DNA from: Planctomycetota bacterium
Lineage (GTDB): Bacteria > Planctomycetota > UBA1135 > GCA-002686595
DNA length: 64,000 nt
Assembly: GCA_016795205.1 (NCBI GenBank)
Contig: JAEUHZ010000055.1
Coordinates: 1 to 64,000 of the forward strand
Direction: 5' to 3'
The notes below the pieces were generated by a model. It did not search any database. It was not told the DNA's origin and saw nothing but the letters and a program-made list of their open reading frames with translations. Below, piece by piece: positions 8,254-19,277 of this stretch. A program made the translations under genes and the position numbers. Each line of letters opens with the position of its first letter. Within the stretch, counting starts at the first letter, position 1.

Positions 8254-9630
8254 TCACCAGAGCGTGAAGAGCAGCGCCTCCAGCACCAGGGCCTGGAGCA
8301 GCGCCAGGCCGAGCAGGAGTCGCAGCCGCCCGGGCGCGAGCGCGCCGCTCGCCAGGCCCACCGCCGCCAGCCAGGGCAGGGCGAAGATCCACACGCGCTC
8401 GGTCTCGAGGTCGTAGAGCGCGCTCATCACGGCCAGCGTGATCAACGCCGCGCGCGCGCAGGCCTCGCGCGGCCAGCCCGTGCGCCATGCGTGGCAGGCC
8501 GCCAACGCGACGAGCGGAACGCCCGCGCCCAGCGCGAACGCCAGCGGGTTCCCGAGCCAGGCTCGCCAGGGCTCGGCGCGCGGCCGGGAAGCGCGCACGT
8601 CGGCCATGAAGGCGCGGGCGTGCTCCAGGGACGCGGGGAAGGCCTCCAGGATCGACCAGCCGGCGAGGAGTCCGAGCGCCAGCGCCCCGCTGGCGAACGT
8701 CAGTCCAGCCGCCGCGACCGCCGGCCAGGCGCGCCGACCGCGCGCGCCGGACGCGTGCAGGCAGAGCAGCAGCCCGAGCGGCAGCGCCGACCAGCTCAGG
8801 AAGGCCGCGAGGAGCAACGCGACGCCGGCCAGGGCGCCCGCGCGAACCCCGCCGCGCGGACCGCCCGCGCGCAGACCGGCCCACAGCGCGAGCGAGGCCG
8901 GCAGGAAGAAGACGGCATCCATCGAGGTCGCGGCGAAGTCCAGGAAGGCTGGCGCACCGGCGACGAGCAGCGCCGCCTGCCGGGAGGCGCGCTCGTCGAG
9001 GACCTCGCGCAGCGCCTGCCAGGCGGCGACCACGCCGAGCGAGGCCGCGGCCAGCACGAGCGCACCGGCCGCCAGCAGGCTCGGGCCGCAGAGCCACACG
9101 ACCGCGTGGAGCAGCAACGCGTGGCCTGGCGGGAAGTGCCGGCCGTGCGTGGAGAGCGTCGGCAGGAGCTCGACGTGCCGCGCCAGGAAATCGCTCGCGC
9201 TGCCGATCGCGAGCGCGTCGTGCCAGAACTCCTCGTGTCGGTAGAGGTCGAAGTTCTGGCCCAGCTCCTCGAGCGGCAGGCGCACGAGGAACAGGCCCAG
9301 GGCCAGGCTTCCGGCGCTCGCGGCGAGCAGCGCGCCGAAGGCCCAGCCCGGCGTGCGGGTCGGCTCCACCCAGCGCGGCCCGAGGACGACCGTGGCGGTC
9401 GCCAGCACGGCGAACACCAGCGCTGCGGGCCGCAGGGCCGGGGCCAGGAAGGCGTAGAGCGGCGTGAGTGCCTCGCGCGCGCCGAGCGGCGCGAGGAGGT
9501 TCGAGCGCAGCACGAGCCGATCGAGCGCCCAGAGCAGGCCGAGCGCGACGGCGGTCGCGAGGAGCGCCCTGGGCCCCGGGCCGGCGAACGCGGCGCGGGG
9601 CGTCTCGGTGCCGTGCGGGGCGGGCGTCAC
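8254..9630 (-). CDS. Polytopic membrane protein, GT-C-like
   Basis: A 458-residue integral membrane protein with about ten hydrophobic helices. A non-membrane loop near residues 130-165 contains F-D-L-Y-R-H-E-E-F-W and S-T-H-G-R-H-F-P-P-G-H-A, a His-rich periplasmic-loop arrangement seen in GT-C (PMT/ArnT-like, GT39/GT83) lipid-linked sugar transferases. The usual early D-E/D-D catalytic pair is not clearly present, so activity is uncertain. It converges on the radical SAM gene with a gap of 12 bases and is divergent from the tricorn gene. The start chosen is the GTG at 9630; M-T-P-A-P begins a short polar leader before helix 1. Confidence 0.62.
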   Translation of the reverse strand: MTPAPHGTETPRAAFAGPGPRALLATAVALGLLWALDRLVLRSNLLAPLGAREALTPLYAFLAPALRPAALVFAVLATATVVLGPRWVEPTRTPGWAFGALLAASAGSLALGLFLVRLPLEELGQNFDLYRHEEFWHDALAIGSASDFLARHVELLPTLSTHGRHFPPGHALLLHAVVWLCGPSLLAAGALVLAAASLGVVAAWQALREVLDERASRQAALLVAGAPAFLDFAATSMDAVFFLPASLALWAGLRAGGPRGGVRAGALAGVALLLAAFLSWSALPLGLLLCLHASGARGRRAWPAVAAAGLTFASGALALGLLAGWSILEAFPASLEHARAFMADVRASRPRAEPWRAWLGNPLAFALGAGVPLVALAACHAWRTGWPREACARAALITLAVMSALYDLETERVWIFALPWLAAVGLASGALAPGRLRLLLGLALLQALVLEALLFTLW

Positions 9631-9788
9631 CGCGGCATCCTAGTCCCGCGTGTCGCACAGGCGCGGCGCAGCCCAGTTCGGAGCGCGGACCTGCCGTCCC
9701 GGTGGCCCGCGCCGCCCATGCTCCCTATCCTGCGCGGTCTCCGCTGGCGCGCTCCGCTCCGGCGACCCCACGCGCTCCTCCGCTGACG

Positions 9789-12700
9789 ATGCTCCGCACC
9801 CTCCTCACCGCCACCGCCGCGTTGGTCCTCGTTGCCGCGGCTCCCGCCCAGACGAAGCTCCTGCGCTTCCCCGACATCCACGGCGATCGCGTCGTGTTCT
9901 GTCACGCCGGCGACCTGTGGCTGGCTCCGTCCGGTGGTGGAACGGCGACGCGACTCACCGCCCACCCGGGCCTGGAGCTGTTCCCCAAGTTCTCGCCCGA
10001 CGGGGCCTGGATCGCGTTCACGGGGCAGTACGACGGCGACGAGCAGGTGTACGTCGTGCCCAGCGCGGGTGGCGTGCCCAAGCAGTTGACCTTCTACCCC
10101 GCGCGCGGGCCCCTGCCGGCGCGCTGGGGCTTCGACAATCAGGTGTACGGGTTCACGCGCGACGGGCGCTCGGTCCTGTTCCGCTCGATGCGCGACGGTT
10201 TCGACCTGACCGACACGCGGCTCTACACGGTTCCGCTCGCCGGCGGGCCGCCCACGGCGCTCCCCATGCCGGTCTCGGGCGGCGGAGACCTGTCGCCCGA
10301 CGGCGCGCAAGTCGTCTACTCGCCACTGACGCGGGACTTCCGCACCTGGAAGCGCTACGAGGGCGGCTGGGCGCAGGACCTGTACGTCTTCGACCTGAAG
10401 ACGGCGGCGATCGAGCCGGTGTCGCACAGCAAGCGCACCGAGCGCGATCCGATGTGGATCGATCGCCGGATCTGGTTCGTCTCGGACCGCGACGGAACCT
10501 TGAACCTGTACTCGTACGACCTGGACTCGAAGAAGACCGAGCAGCACACGCGCGAGACCCAGTACGACGTGCGTTGGGCCAGCCGCGGCGAGGCCGGCGA
10601 GATCGTGTTCGAGCGTCACGGCGAGCTCGTCGTGTTCCAGACCCGCACTGGCGAGACCCGCAAGCTCGACATCCGCGTGCCCGACGACGGCGTCTCGTCG
10701 CGGCCGGCGCGCGTCTCGGTCGCGTCGGACGTGCGCGAGGGCTCGCTGTCTCCCAAGGGGGAGCGTGCGCTGTTCGTGGCGCGCGGCGACGTGTTCACCG
10801 CGCCGATCGAGAAGGGCGCGGTGCGCAACCTCACGAATTCGTCCAAGGCGCACGAGCGGGTGGCGCGCTGGTCACCCGACGGTGCGCGCATCGCCTACGT
10901 CTCCGACGTCACGGGCGAGGAGGAACTGTGGCTCGTGCCGCAGGACGGGTCGGGCCCGGCCGAGCAGGTCACGAGCGGCTCGACGGAGCGCGTGACGGGG
11001 CTGGAGTGGTCGCCGGACGGCAAGCGCATCGCCTTCGCCACGAAGAGCGGGCGGATCCTGGTCCTGGACCTGGCCTCGAAGGCCGTGACCGAAGCCGCGC
11101 GCGATCGCGGCGGCCGCGTGGGTGACTACCAGTGGTCGCCCGACTCGGCCTGGCTGGCGTTCTCGCTCTCGGACGAGAACGGCATGCGCTCCTTGTGGAT
11201 CTGGGGCGGCGCGGACGGCGGGTTGCACCGCGTCACGTCGGACCTGTGGTCCGAGATGGAGCCGGTGTGGGACCCCGCCGGCGACTATCTCTTCTTCCTG
11301 TCCGAGCGCGAGTTCGCCCCGCAGATCATGGGCCTCGAGTGGAACTTCGCCGTCAATCGCTCCACCGGGCTCTACGCCCTGGCGTTGCGGCGCGACGTGG
11401 CGCATCCCTTCCCGCCCGAGAGCGACGAGGTGACGATCGCCAAGGCCGAGGATCCGGCCCCGGCCGCGGAGCCGAAGGACGAGCCCAAGCCGGCCGCGAA
11501 GAAGGCCGTGGCGATCGACTTCGAGGGTCTGTCCAGCAGGGTGATCCGGATTCCCGTCGACGCCGACAACTACGACTCCTTGACGGCCAACGCGGGGCAC
11601 CTGTTCTACGTGCGGCGCGGCGCCTTCTACTACGGCCGCGACAGCGGGGCGGAGCCGGCACTCATGGTGTTCTCGCGCAAGGAGCGCAAGGCCAGCGTGC
11701 TGGTCGAGGGTTGTCGCGGCTACAGCCTGTCGCAGGACGGCAGCAAGCTCCTGACCCGCACGAACGGCGGCTGGCAGCGCTGGGACGCGGACGCGAAGGC
11801 CAAGGATTCGAAGAAGGACGTCTCGACCGCCGGCCTGTTCCTCGACCGCGTGCCGCGCGAGGAGTGGCGCACGGCCTTCCACGAGGTGTGGCGTCGCTTC
11901 CGCGACTTCTTCTACGTGCCGAACATGCACGGCTACGACTGGGAGGCGCTGCGCAGGCAGTACGAGCCGCTCCTGGAGCACGTGGGCCACCGCGCGGACC
12001 TGAACTACGTCCTGGGCGAGATGGTCGCGGAACTCAACGTGGGGCACGCCTACGTCTCGGGCGGAGACTGGGACACGCCGCCGCGCACCCCGGTGGCGCT
12101 CTTCGGCGGGCGGCTGGAAGTCGATCCGGCGTCCGGGCGCCAGCGCATCGTGCGCATCCTGCGCGGCCAGAACGAGGAGGAGCGCTACCGCTCGCCGCTC
12201 ACCGAGGTCGGCGTCGCGGTCTCCGTCGGCGACTTCGTGCTGGCGATCGACGGCGTCGAGCTGCGGGCGGACATGGACCCCTACCAGCTCCTGCGCGGCA
12301 AGGCCGATCGTCCGGTCGAGCTGACGGTGAACTCGCGGCCGGCTCTCGACGGGGCGCGCAAGGTCGTGTTCAGGCCGCGCACGTCGGAGACGGACCTCCT
12401 GTACCTGGACTGGGTGCTGACGAACCGCGAGCGCGTGGACCGGCTTTCGGGAGGTCGTCTGGCCTACCTGCACGTCCCCGACATGGGCGCCGATGGGATC
12501 CGGGAGTTCATCAAGTGGTACTACGGCCAGGTCCGCAAGGAGGGCCTGATCGTCGACGACCGCAACAACGGCGGCGGCAACGTGAGCCAGATGCTCATCG
12601 AGCGCCTGCGCCGCGTCGTGCTGGCGACCGACTTCGCGCGCAACAGCGAGTACACGGGCACGTATCCGCAGGTCGCCTTCCAGGGACCGATGGCCTGCTT

Positions 12701-13061
12701 GATCAACCAGAACTCGGCCTCGGACGGCGACATCTTCCCCTGGATGTTCCAGAAGGCCGGCCTGGGCCCGGTGATCGGCAAGCGCTCGTGGGGTGGGGTC
12801 GTGGGCATCACGAACCACGGCCCGCTGATCGACGGCGGCACGGTCAACGTGCCGGAGTTCGGTCACGCCGATGCCAACGGGCAGTGGGCCGTCGAGGGTT
12901 GGGGCGTGGAGCCCGACATCGAGATCGAGAACGATCCGGCCGCGGTCATCGCCGGCCGTGACCCGCAGCTCGAGCGCGCGATCGAGGTGCTCCTCGAGGC
13001 GCTCCGCAAGGAGCCTCGCAAGCTGCCCGGCCGCCCCGCGGACCCGGTCAAGACGAAGTAG
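9789..13061 (+). CDS. Tricorn-type protease (S41B), exported
   Basis: A 1090-residue protease. Residues 1-21 are a signal peptide (M-L-R-T-L-L then a hydrophobic core ending A-P-A-Q), so the enzyme acts outside the cytoplasm. Two beta-propellers follow, seen as repeated F-S-P-D-G-x-W-I-A-F, W-S-P-D-G-A-R-I-A-Y and W-S-P-D-S-A-W-L-A-F blades (about 25-660). An Ala/Lys/Pro/Glu-rich linker lies near 553-575. The catalytic part has H753 (G-H-A-Y-V-S-G-G), a PDZ-like segment, R-N-N-G-G-G-N, N975-S-A-S-D-G-D with the Ser nucleophile, and E1036 (V-E-G-W-G-V-E-P-D). These fit the His/Ser/Glu set of archaeal tricorn. Probable role is degradation of peptides in the cell envelope. A GNAT gene follows after 10 bases. 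Confidence 0.9.
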   Translation: MLRTLLTATAALVLVAAAPAQTKLLRFPDIHGDRVVFCHAGDLWLAPSGGGTATRLTAHPGLELFPKFSPDGAWIAFTGQYDGDEQVYVVPSAGGVPKQLTFYPARGPLPARWGFDNQVYGFTRDGRSVLFRSMRDGFDLTDTRLYTVPLAGGPPTALPMPVSGGGDLSPDGAQVVYSPLTRDFRTWKRYEGGWAQDLYVFDLKTAAIEPVSHSKRTERDPMWIDRRIWFVSDRDGTLNLYSYDLDSKKTEQHTRETQYDVRWASRGEAGEIVFERHGELVVFQTRTGETRKLDIRVPDDGVSSRPARVSVASDVREGSLSPKGERALFVARGDVFTAPIEKGAVRNLTNSSKAHERVARWSPDGARIAYVSDVTGEEELWLVPQDGSGPAEQVTSGSTERVTGLEWSPDGKRIAFATKSGRILVLDLASKAVTEAARDRGGRVGDYQWSPDSAWLAFSLSDENGMRSLWIWGGADGGLHRVTSDLWSEMEPVWDPAGDYLFFLSEREFAPQIMGLEWNFAVNRSTGLYALALRRDVAHPFPPESDEVTIAKAEDPAPAAEPKDEPKPAAKKAVAIDFEGLSSRVIRIPVDADNYDSLTANAGHLFYVRRGAFYYGRDSGAEPALMVFSRKERKASVLVEGCRGYSLSQDGSKLLTRTNGGWQRWDADAKAKDSKKDVSTAGLFLDRVPREEWRTAFHEVWRRFRDFFYVPNMHGYDWEALRRQYEPLLEHVGHRADLNYVLGEMVAELNVGHAYVSGGDWDTPPRTPVALFGGRLEVDPASGRQRIVRILRGQNEEERYRSPLTEVGVAVSVGDFVLAIDGVELRADMDPYQLLRGKADRPVELTVNSRPALDGARKVVFRPRTSETDLLYLDWVLTNRERVDRLSGGRLAYLHVPDMGADGIREFIKWYYGQVRKEGLIVDDRNNGGGNVSQMLIERLRRVVLATDFARNSEYTGTYPQVAFQGPMACLINQNSASDGDIFPWMFQKAGLGPVIGKRSWGGVVGITNHGPLIDGGTVNVPEFGHADANGQWAVEGWGVEPDIEIENDPAAVIAGRDPQLERAIEVLLEALRKEPRKLPGRPADPVKTK

Positions 13062-13071
13062 ATCCGCACCC

Positions 13072-14160
13072 GTGGCGGTCCTCGAGCTCCGCGCCTGCAC
13101 GAGTGCCGACCGCGGCGCGCAGGCGCGGCTCTTCAACGCCGTCTTCAAGAAGGGCGTCGACGAGCGCGGGCTCGCGTGGCGCTACGACCAGAGCCCGCAC
13201 GGCGCCTCGCTGTCCTTCGCGCAGGTCGCTCCGGACGGTCAGTTCGTCGCGGGCTACGCCTGCTCGCCGCGGCGCGCGGTCCCCGCGGGAGACGAGTCGC
13301 GCGCCGCGCCGATCGGCGAGACCGGGGACGTCATGACGCATCCCGACTGGCGCAAGCGGGGACTGTTCAGTGCGCTCGACCGCGCGGCGTTGGACGCGGC
13401 GCGGCGTCGGGGCTGGCCCGTCGTGTTCGGGCTGCCGAACCGCCGCTCGGCACACATCTTCCTGGAGCTGGGCTGGGAGCGCGTCGGGACGCTGCGGCCT
13501 TGGACCTTCGTCATGCGCGCCGACCCGGCCGCGCGACGCGAGCGCGCGCGTCAGGGCCGGGTGCGCGGCTGGTTGGCGGGCCTCGACGCACGCGCCGGGC
13601 GCCGGGCGCGTGCGCGCCTGCGAGCGACCGCCGCGCGGACCGGGGCGCTGCGCGTCGCGCCGCTCGACGCCTTCCCCGCCGAGGTCGCGGACCTCTCGCG
13701 AGCGGTCGAGCCTCGCTTCGCGCTCATGGTGCGCCGCGACGCGGACTACCTGGACTGGCGCTTCTTGCGTGCGCCGGCCGGGCTCTTCCGCGCCTTGGGG
13801 CTGTTCGAAGGCACGCGGCTCGCGGCCTACACCGTGATCCAGGTTCCGCGGCCCGGCCAGTCCGGCGGCTACCTGGTCGACGTCCTCGGGCGGGACGAGG
13901 CCGCCGTCGACGCGGCGGTCGAGGCCGGGCTCGCAGCGCTCGAGCGAGCCGGTGCTTCGTTCGTCACGGCCACGGCCATCGACGGCTCGTGGTGGAGCGC
14001 GCGCCTCGCCGCCAGCGGATTTCGCGCGCCGAAGCCCGCCGACCATCTGACCGTGATCGTCCACGTCCACGACCCGGGGCACCCGCTGGCAGCGGCCGCG
14101 CGCGAACCGTCGCGCTGGTACCTGACGGACGGCGATCGCGACGACGAGACCATGGGCTAG
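13072..14160 (+). CDS. GNAT-type N-acyltransferase
   Basis: A 362-residue protein with a GNAT fold. The acetyl-CoA-binding strand and loop appear as G-D-V-M-T-H-P-D-W-R-K-R-G-L-F-S-A-L near residues 84-102, followed by G-L-P-N-R-R-S-A-H-I-F and a C-terminal region resembling a second, decayed GNAT half (V-D-V-L-G-R-D to A-A-R-E-P). The substrate is not known. The GTG at 13072 begins 10 bases after the tricorn stop and the gene ends 13 bases before the polysaccharide deacetylase. That neighbour suggests acylation of a glycan or peptide-linked amino group. Similar GNAT/deacetylase pairs occur in exopolysaccharide loci. Confidence 0.72.
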   Translation: MAVLELRACTSADRGAQARLFNAVFKKGVDERGLAWRYDQSPHGASLSFAQVAPDGQFVAGYACSPRRAVPAGDESRAAPIGETGDVMTHPDWRKRGLFSALDRAALDAARRRGWPVVFGLPNRRSAHIFLELGWERVGTLRPWTFVMRADPAARRERARQGRVRGWLAGLDARAGRRARARLRATAARTGALRVAPLDAFPAEVADLSRAVEPRFALMVRRDADYLDWRFLRAPAGLFRALGLFEGTRLAAYTVIQVPRPGQSGGYLVDVLGRDEAAVDAAVEAGLAALERAGASFVTATAIDGSWWSARLAASGFRAPKPADHLTVIVHVHDPGHPLAAAAREPSRWYLTDGDRDDETMG

Positions 14161-14173
14161 ACTCCACTCGCAC

Positions 14174-15241
14174 GTGTCGCTCAAGCACCGGATCAAGCGC
14201 GCCGCGGGCGATGCCTATGCGCGCGTCCTCTTCCACACGGGCCTGCACGCCGTGGTCGACGCGCTCACGCCGCGGCGGATGCTGGTCCTGGCCGGCCACT
14301 GCGTGAGCGCGCCCACCTGCGCGACGTTGCCGAAGGACATGCAGATCAGGGCCGCGGACCTGGAGCGGATCCTGGCCTGGCTCGCGCGGCGCTACGACGT
14401 CGTCACGCTGGCCGAGGGGCTGCGCCGCATCGAGTCGGGCGCGGGGCGGCGTTCGGTCGCCGTGCTCACGATGGACGACGGCTACCGCGACAACCGCACG
14501 CACCTCCTGCCGCTGCTCGCGAAGCTCGGGGTCGGCGCGACGGTGTACGTCGAGACACGTCCGCTCGATGAACGCCGCGCGAACTGGACGCACAAGCTGT
14601 TCCACTGCCTGGAGCGGATGGGGCCCGAGGCCTTCGTGTTGCGCTACACGGAGATCGCCCAGGCCGACGAGCGCGGCAGCATCGTGCTCAACCAGCTCGT
14701 GCCGCACGGCGAGGCGACGACCTACCACGTCAAGCGCGTGCTCAAGTACGAGGTCGATCCGGCCGTGCGCGACCGGGCGCTGGACGCCCTTTTCGCGGAA
14801 CTGGGCGGCTCGGACCGCGAGCTCACCGACGCGCTCTACATGACCTGGGATGACGTGCGCGCCTTGCAGGCGGCGGGCCTCGAGATCGGCGGGCACACGG
14901 TGAGCCACGCGATCCTCTCCAAGCTCGACGAGCGCGCACAGGATGCCGAGATCGCCGGGTGCGCGCGGGCCCTCGAGGCCGGCCTGGGCCGAGCGCCCGA
15001 GAGTTTCGCCTACCCGTTCGGTCGGGGCTGGGACTTCGACGCGCGCGCGGCCGACGCGGCGCGCAGGGCCGGATTCCACAGTGCCACGACGACGCACGCC
15101 GGCGTGCACGTCAAGGGACGCGACCCCTACCGCATCCCGCGCGTCATGATCGACGAGGATGCCGCACTACACCGGATCGCGGCCGAGGCCTGCGGCGGAT
15201 TCGAGCTCCTGCGCCGGCTCGGGATCGACCTCGCTCCCTGA
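14174..15241 (+). CDS. Polysaccharide deacetylase (NodB-fold, CE4-like)
   Basis: A 355-residue enzyme expected to remove N- or O-acetyl groups from a surface glycan. Motif 1 is V-L-T-M-D-D-G-Y-R-D-N (catalytic Asp then metal-binding Asp), motif 2 is E-I-G-G-H-T-V-S-H with the two metal histidines, and motif 3 is F-A-Y-P-F-G. The order and spacing match CE4 esterases. No signal peptide is evident; a weakly hydrophobic N-terminal helix may associate with the membrane. The start is the GTG at 14174, 13 bases after the GNAT stop. With the preceding gene it may tailor the same glycan. Confidence 0.85.
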   Translation: MSLKHRIKRAAGDAYARVLFHTGLHAVVDALTPRRMLVLAGHCVSAPTCATLPKDMQIRAADLERILAWLARRYDVVTLAEGLRRIESGAGRRSVAVLTMDDGYRDNRTHLLPLLAKLGVGATVYVETRPLDERRANWTHKLFHCLERMGPEAFVLRYTEIAQADERGSIVLNQLVPHGEATTYHVKRVLKYEVDPAVRDRALDALFAELGGSDRELTDALYMTWDDVRALQAAGLEIGGHTVSHAILSKLDERAQDAEIAGCARALEAGLGRAPESFAYPFGRGWDFDARAADAARRAGFHSATTTHAGVHVKGRDPYRIPRVMIDEDAALHRIAAEACGGFELLRRLGIDLAP

Positions 15242-15256
15242 GAGACCCTCTCGCGC

Positions 15257-15418
15257 TCAGAAACCGGCCCAACCGCACAACGACTGAGGCTCGGACCAAG
15301 CGCGCCACCCCAGCCAGCCCAGCACGGCCAGCGTGGCACCGGCGAGCGGAACCAGGAGCTGGAGCAGCAGGCCGCGGCGGTCCTTCGCGACCGTGGGGCG
15401 AACGGACCTCGCGCCCAT
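15257..15418 (-). CDS. 53-residue single-pass membrane peptide
   Basis: An ATG at 15418 opens a 54-codon frame encoding a basic N-terminus (R-S-V-R-P-T-V-A-K-D-R-R), then one clear transmembrane helix (about residues 17-38, ending L-G-W-L-G-W), then a short tail with one Cys. It starts 5 bases after the stop of the DUF5989-like gene in the same direction, as expected for translational coupling, and no independent Shine-Dalgarno is visible. The basic-then-hydrophobic layout is unlikely to be chance in this composition. I do not recognise a family; it may be a further small partner of the carbamoyltransferase locus. Confidence 0.5.
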   Translation of the reverse strand: MGARSVRPTVAKDRRGLLLQLLVPLAGATLAVLGWLGWRAWSEPQSLCGWAGF

Positions 15419-15423
15419 CGGGC

Positions 15424-15552
15424 TCAGAAGATGTTGTAGAAGAAGGGCGAGACGGAGTCGCCGCCGAACAGGATCAGCGCCACCAGCAGCACGAGCACGA
15501 GTGCCAGGGGCGCGACGATGTAGAGCCAGTTCTCGCGCAGGAAGTCCTTCAT
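15424..15552 (-). CDS. Free-standing DUF5989/SxtK-like mini-protein
   Basis: A 42-residue protein beginning M-K-D-F-L-R-E-N-W-L-Y and ending S-V-S-P-F-F-Y-N-I-F around one transmembrane helix. This is the layout of the DUF5989 family (about 50 residues, M-K-E-F-L-x-E-x-W-L-F start and A-P-F-I-Y-T-L-F end), known from saxitoxin clusters as SxtK beside the carbamoyltransferase SxtI. Function of the family is unknown. It lies 74 bases downstream of the SGNH gene, whose own C-terminus is a second DUF5989 copy. It is easily missed by gene finders because of its length. Confidence 0.7.
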   Translation of the reverse strand: MKDFLRENWLYIVAPLALVLVLLVALILFGGDSVSPFFYNIF

Positions 15553-15626
15553 GGCGCTAGGTGGGTGCCGAGTCCGCGGCCTACCTCCCAGCCTAGCCGA
15601 TCCCGCTCGATCGTGCCGGCGAGCGC

Positions 15627-17249
15627 CTAGAACAGGGTGTAGATGAAGGGGGCCACGAGCGGCGAGCTGGCCGCCACGACCAGCAGGCTGCCGATCGTGA
15701 GCAGGATGACGACCAGCGGCATCAGGTACCAGTGGCCGCGGCGGGTGAACGCCACGAGCAGCTCGGCGATCGTGCCCAGGCGCCGGCCGAGCTTCACGAC
15801 GACGAAGCTCAGCACGAGCAGCACGAACACGACCAGCACGGCGCGGCCCAGGGCCGGGTCCAGCCTCCCGATCAGGCGCGCCCCGCCCACGGCGATCGCG
15901 AACACGAGCCCCAGCATGCCCGCGGTGATCGCGTAGGCCTGCCAGGGGGCGACATCCTTGTACGTGCGCGCGTACACGGTGCCGAGGACCAGCACGAGCC
16001 CCGCGTACCACCAAGGCCAGCGGACCGGCGCCTGCTTCGGGCGTGCGGGCTCGAACTTGCCCGTGCCACGCGCGGCGAGCTCGCCGCCGAAGAAGGGCAG
16101 GCCGTCGAGGCTGCGGTGGAGTTCCTCGGCCAGCGCACGGTTGCCATTGGCGTCGAGGTGCCAGTCCCGCACGAAATACAGCGACTCGCCGCGCGCGGCC
16201 CGCGCGCGGAAGGCCTCGCGCACGTCGAGCGTGCGCAGATTCAGCTCGCCGGCCAGCGCCAGGAACGTCTCGACCGGCTGGTCCGGCGTCCAGGCGGTCT
16301 CCGGCGCGAGCGAAGGGATCGAGCGCGGATCGGTGCCGCCCAAGAGCTTGCGCCGCAGGCCGGCCACGACGCCCTGGCCCAGGATCTGGGACTCGAGCGC
16401 CGCCCGCGCCCCGGGGTCGATCGAGGCCTTGCCCGGGATCGGCACGACCACGAGCTCGGCGCCGATCGCGTCGCAGGTGCGCTGGATCGAGGCCAGCGCC
16501 GAGCGCGTGCGTCGCAACGCCTCCGCCATGAAGGCCGGGGCTTCGCGCCAGTACGCGGCGTGCTCCGGCTCGAGCCGGCGCTCGCTCCCCGGCGGCGTCC
16601 AGGTGCGGCGCTCGCCGCCGAACCCGGCCACGAAGCGGCCGATCGCCGTGCGTTGGAACCAGCCCGTCGCGCCGGGGTCCACGAGCACCACCGGCTCGCG
16701 CGGCCCGGTGACCGAGAAGCGCGGCTTGGGAAAGCGCAGGTAGGCGAGCTCGCCGTTCCAGTACAGGTCGTTCTCGTAGGGGAACAGCAGCACGACGTCG
16801 GGCTGGAAGGCGCGCCCGTGGACGTCGAGCCAGACGGCTTCCTGGTCCGTGCTCCAGCCCTCCGTCCCGGCGTTCAGCACGTCGATCGGGCGGCCCTCGG
16901 CACGCCAGCGGCGCTCCAGGAGGTCGACGAACAGGTCCTCGCGATCCACCGTGTAGCCCAGGACGAAGGAGTCGCCGAGGGCCAGCACGCGCCGCGTGCC
17001 GGACGGCTTGGTCGGGCCGCTCAGAGGGTCGTCGCGCAGGCCCAGCGCGTTCGTCGTGATCGTGACGTCGAACTCGCTCGTGGCGCGGCGGATCGTGGCG
17101 TCGGGCTTCTTCGACCAGCCCGTGTCGGGATCGAAACGGTGGAGCGTGGGTTGCGGCCCGAGACCCAGCAGCCGCAAGCCGCCCTCGGCGACGAGGGCCG
17201 CGATCGCGAGGCTGACGAGGACGGCCAGGAGGACGTTGACGGCGCGCAC
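15627..17249 (-). CDS. SGNH/GDSL hydrolase fused to a DUF5989 (SxtK-like) tail
   Basis: A 540-residue membrane-anchored protein. An N-terminal helix (residues 3-22) anchors an SGNH-hydrolase domain with G92-D93-S94 in L-A-L-G-D-S-F-V-L-G-Y and a late D-W-H-L-D-A-N-G block carrying the catalytic Asp/His pair, as in AlgX/DltD-like O-acetyl-handling enzymes. After about residue 405 come three further transmembrane helices. The last 54 residues (487-540, L-G-R-R-L-G-T-I-A-E to A-P-F-I-Y-T-L-F) match a complete DUF5989 protein. The GTG at 17249 begins 8 bases after the carbamoyltransferase stop. The fusion ties the SGNH enzyme physically to the small membrane partner normally encoded separately. 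The reaction is not known; ester transfer or hydrolysis on a carbamoylated substrate is an inference. Confidence 0.8.
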   Translation of the reverse strand: MRAVNVLLAVLVSLAIAALVAEGGLRLLGLGPQPTLHRFDPDTGWSKKPDATIRRATSEFDVTITTNALGLRDDPLSGPTKPSGTRRVLALGDSFVLGYTVDREDLFVDLLERRWRAEGRPIDVLNAGTEGWSTDQEAVWLDVHGRAFQPDVVLLFPYENDLYWNGELAYLRFPKPRFSVTGPREPVVLVDPGATGWFQRTAIGRFVAGFGGERRTWTPPGSERRLEPEHAAYWREAPAFMAEALRRTRSALASIQRTCDAIGAELVVVPIPGKASIDPGARAALESQILGQGVVAGLRRKLLGGTDPRSIPSLAPETAWTPDQPVETFLALAGELNLRTLDVREAFRARAARGESLYFVRDWHLDANGNRALAEELHRSLDGLPFFGGELAARGTGKFEPARPKQAPVRWPWWYAGLVLVLGTVYARTYKDVAPWQAYAITAGMLGLVFAIAVGGARLIGRLDPALGRAVLVVFVLLVLSFVVVKLGRRLGTIAELLVAFTRRGHWYLMPLVVILLTIGSLLVVAASSPLVAPFIYTLF

Positions 17250-17257
17250 CGGATCCC

Positions 17258-19048
<1,791 letters not shown>

Positions 19049-19064
19049 GGGGTCACGGGCTCCG

Positions 19065-19277
19065 TCAATCCTGGCGGCGCGCCGCGGCCAGCGTGTCGTT
19101 CTTCGTGGTCCAGGCGCTCCAGTTGCCTTGTGGCCGGCGCTTGAGGTGCAGCGGGTCCGCGAAGAGCTGGTAGCCGAGGGCGAAGGGGCCCAAGACCAGG
19201 TAGTAGAGGGCCGTGAGCAAGATCCGGGAGAGCATGCTCCCGAAGCGCTCGCTGGCCTTCAGCAGGGCTTCCTTCAT
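19065..19277 (-). CDS. SxtJ-like small membrane protein, C-terminal part only
   Basis: A 70-residue protein with one membrane-spanning segment (S-R-I-L-L-T-A-L-Y-Y-L-V-L-G-P-F-A-L) followed by F-A-D-P-L-H-L-K and G-N-W-S-A-W. From family knowledge this resembles the C-terminal half of SxtJ-type proteins, whose N-terminal two-helix part is absent. It ends 16 bases before the carbamoyltransferase and is the first gene of the operon. The ATG at 19277 is preferred; a GTG at 19322 would add 15 residues. A TATGCT box at 19339-19334 on this strand could be the -10 element of the operon. Confidence 0.65.
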   Translation of the reverse strand: MKEALLKASERFGSMLSRILLTALYYLVLGPFALGYQLFADPLHLKRRPQGNWSAWTTKNDTLAAARRQD

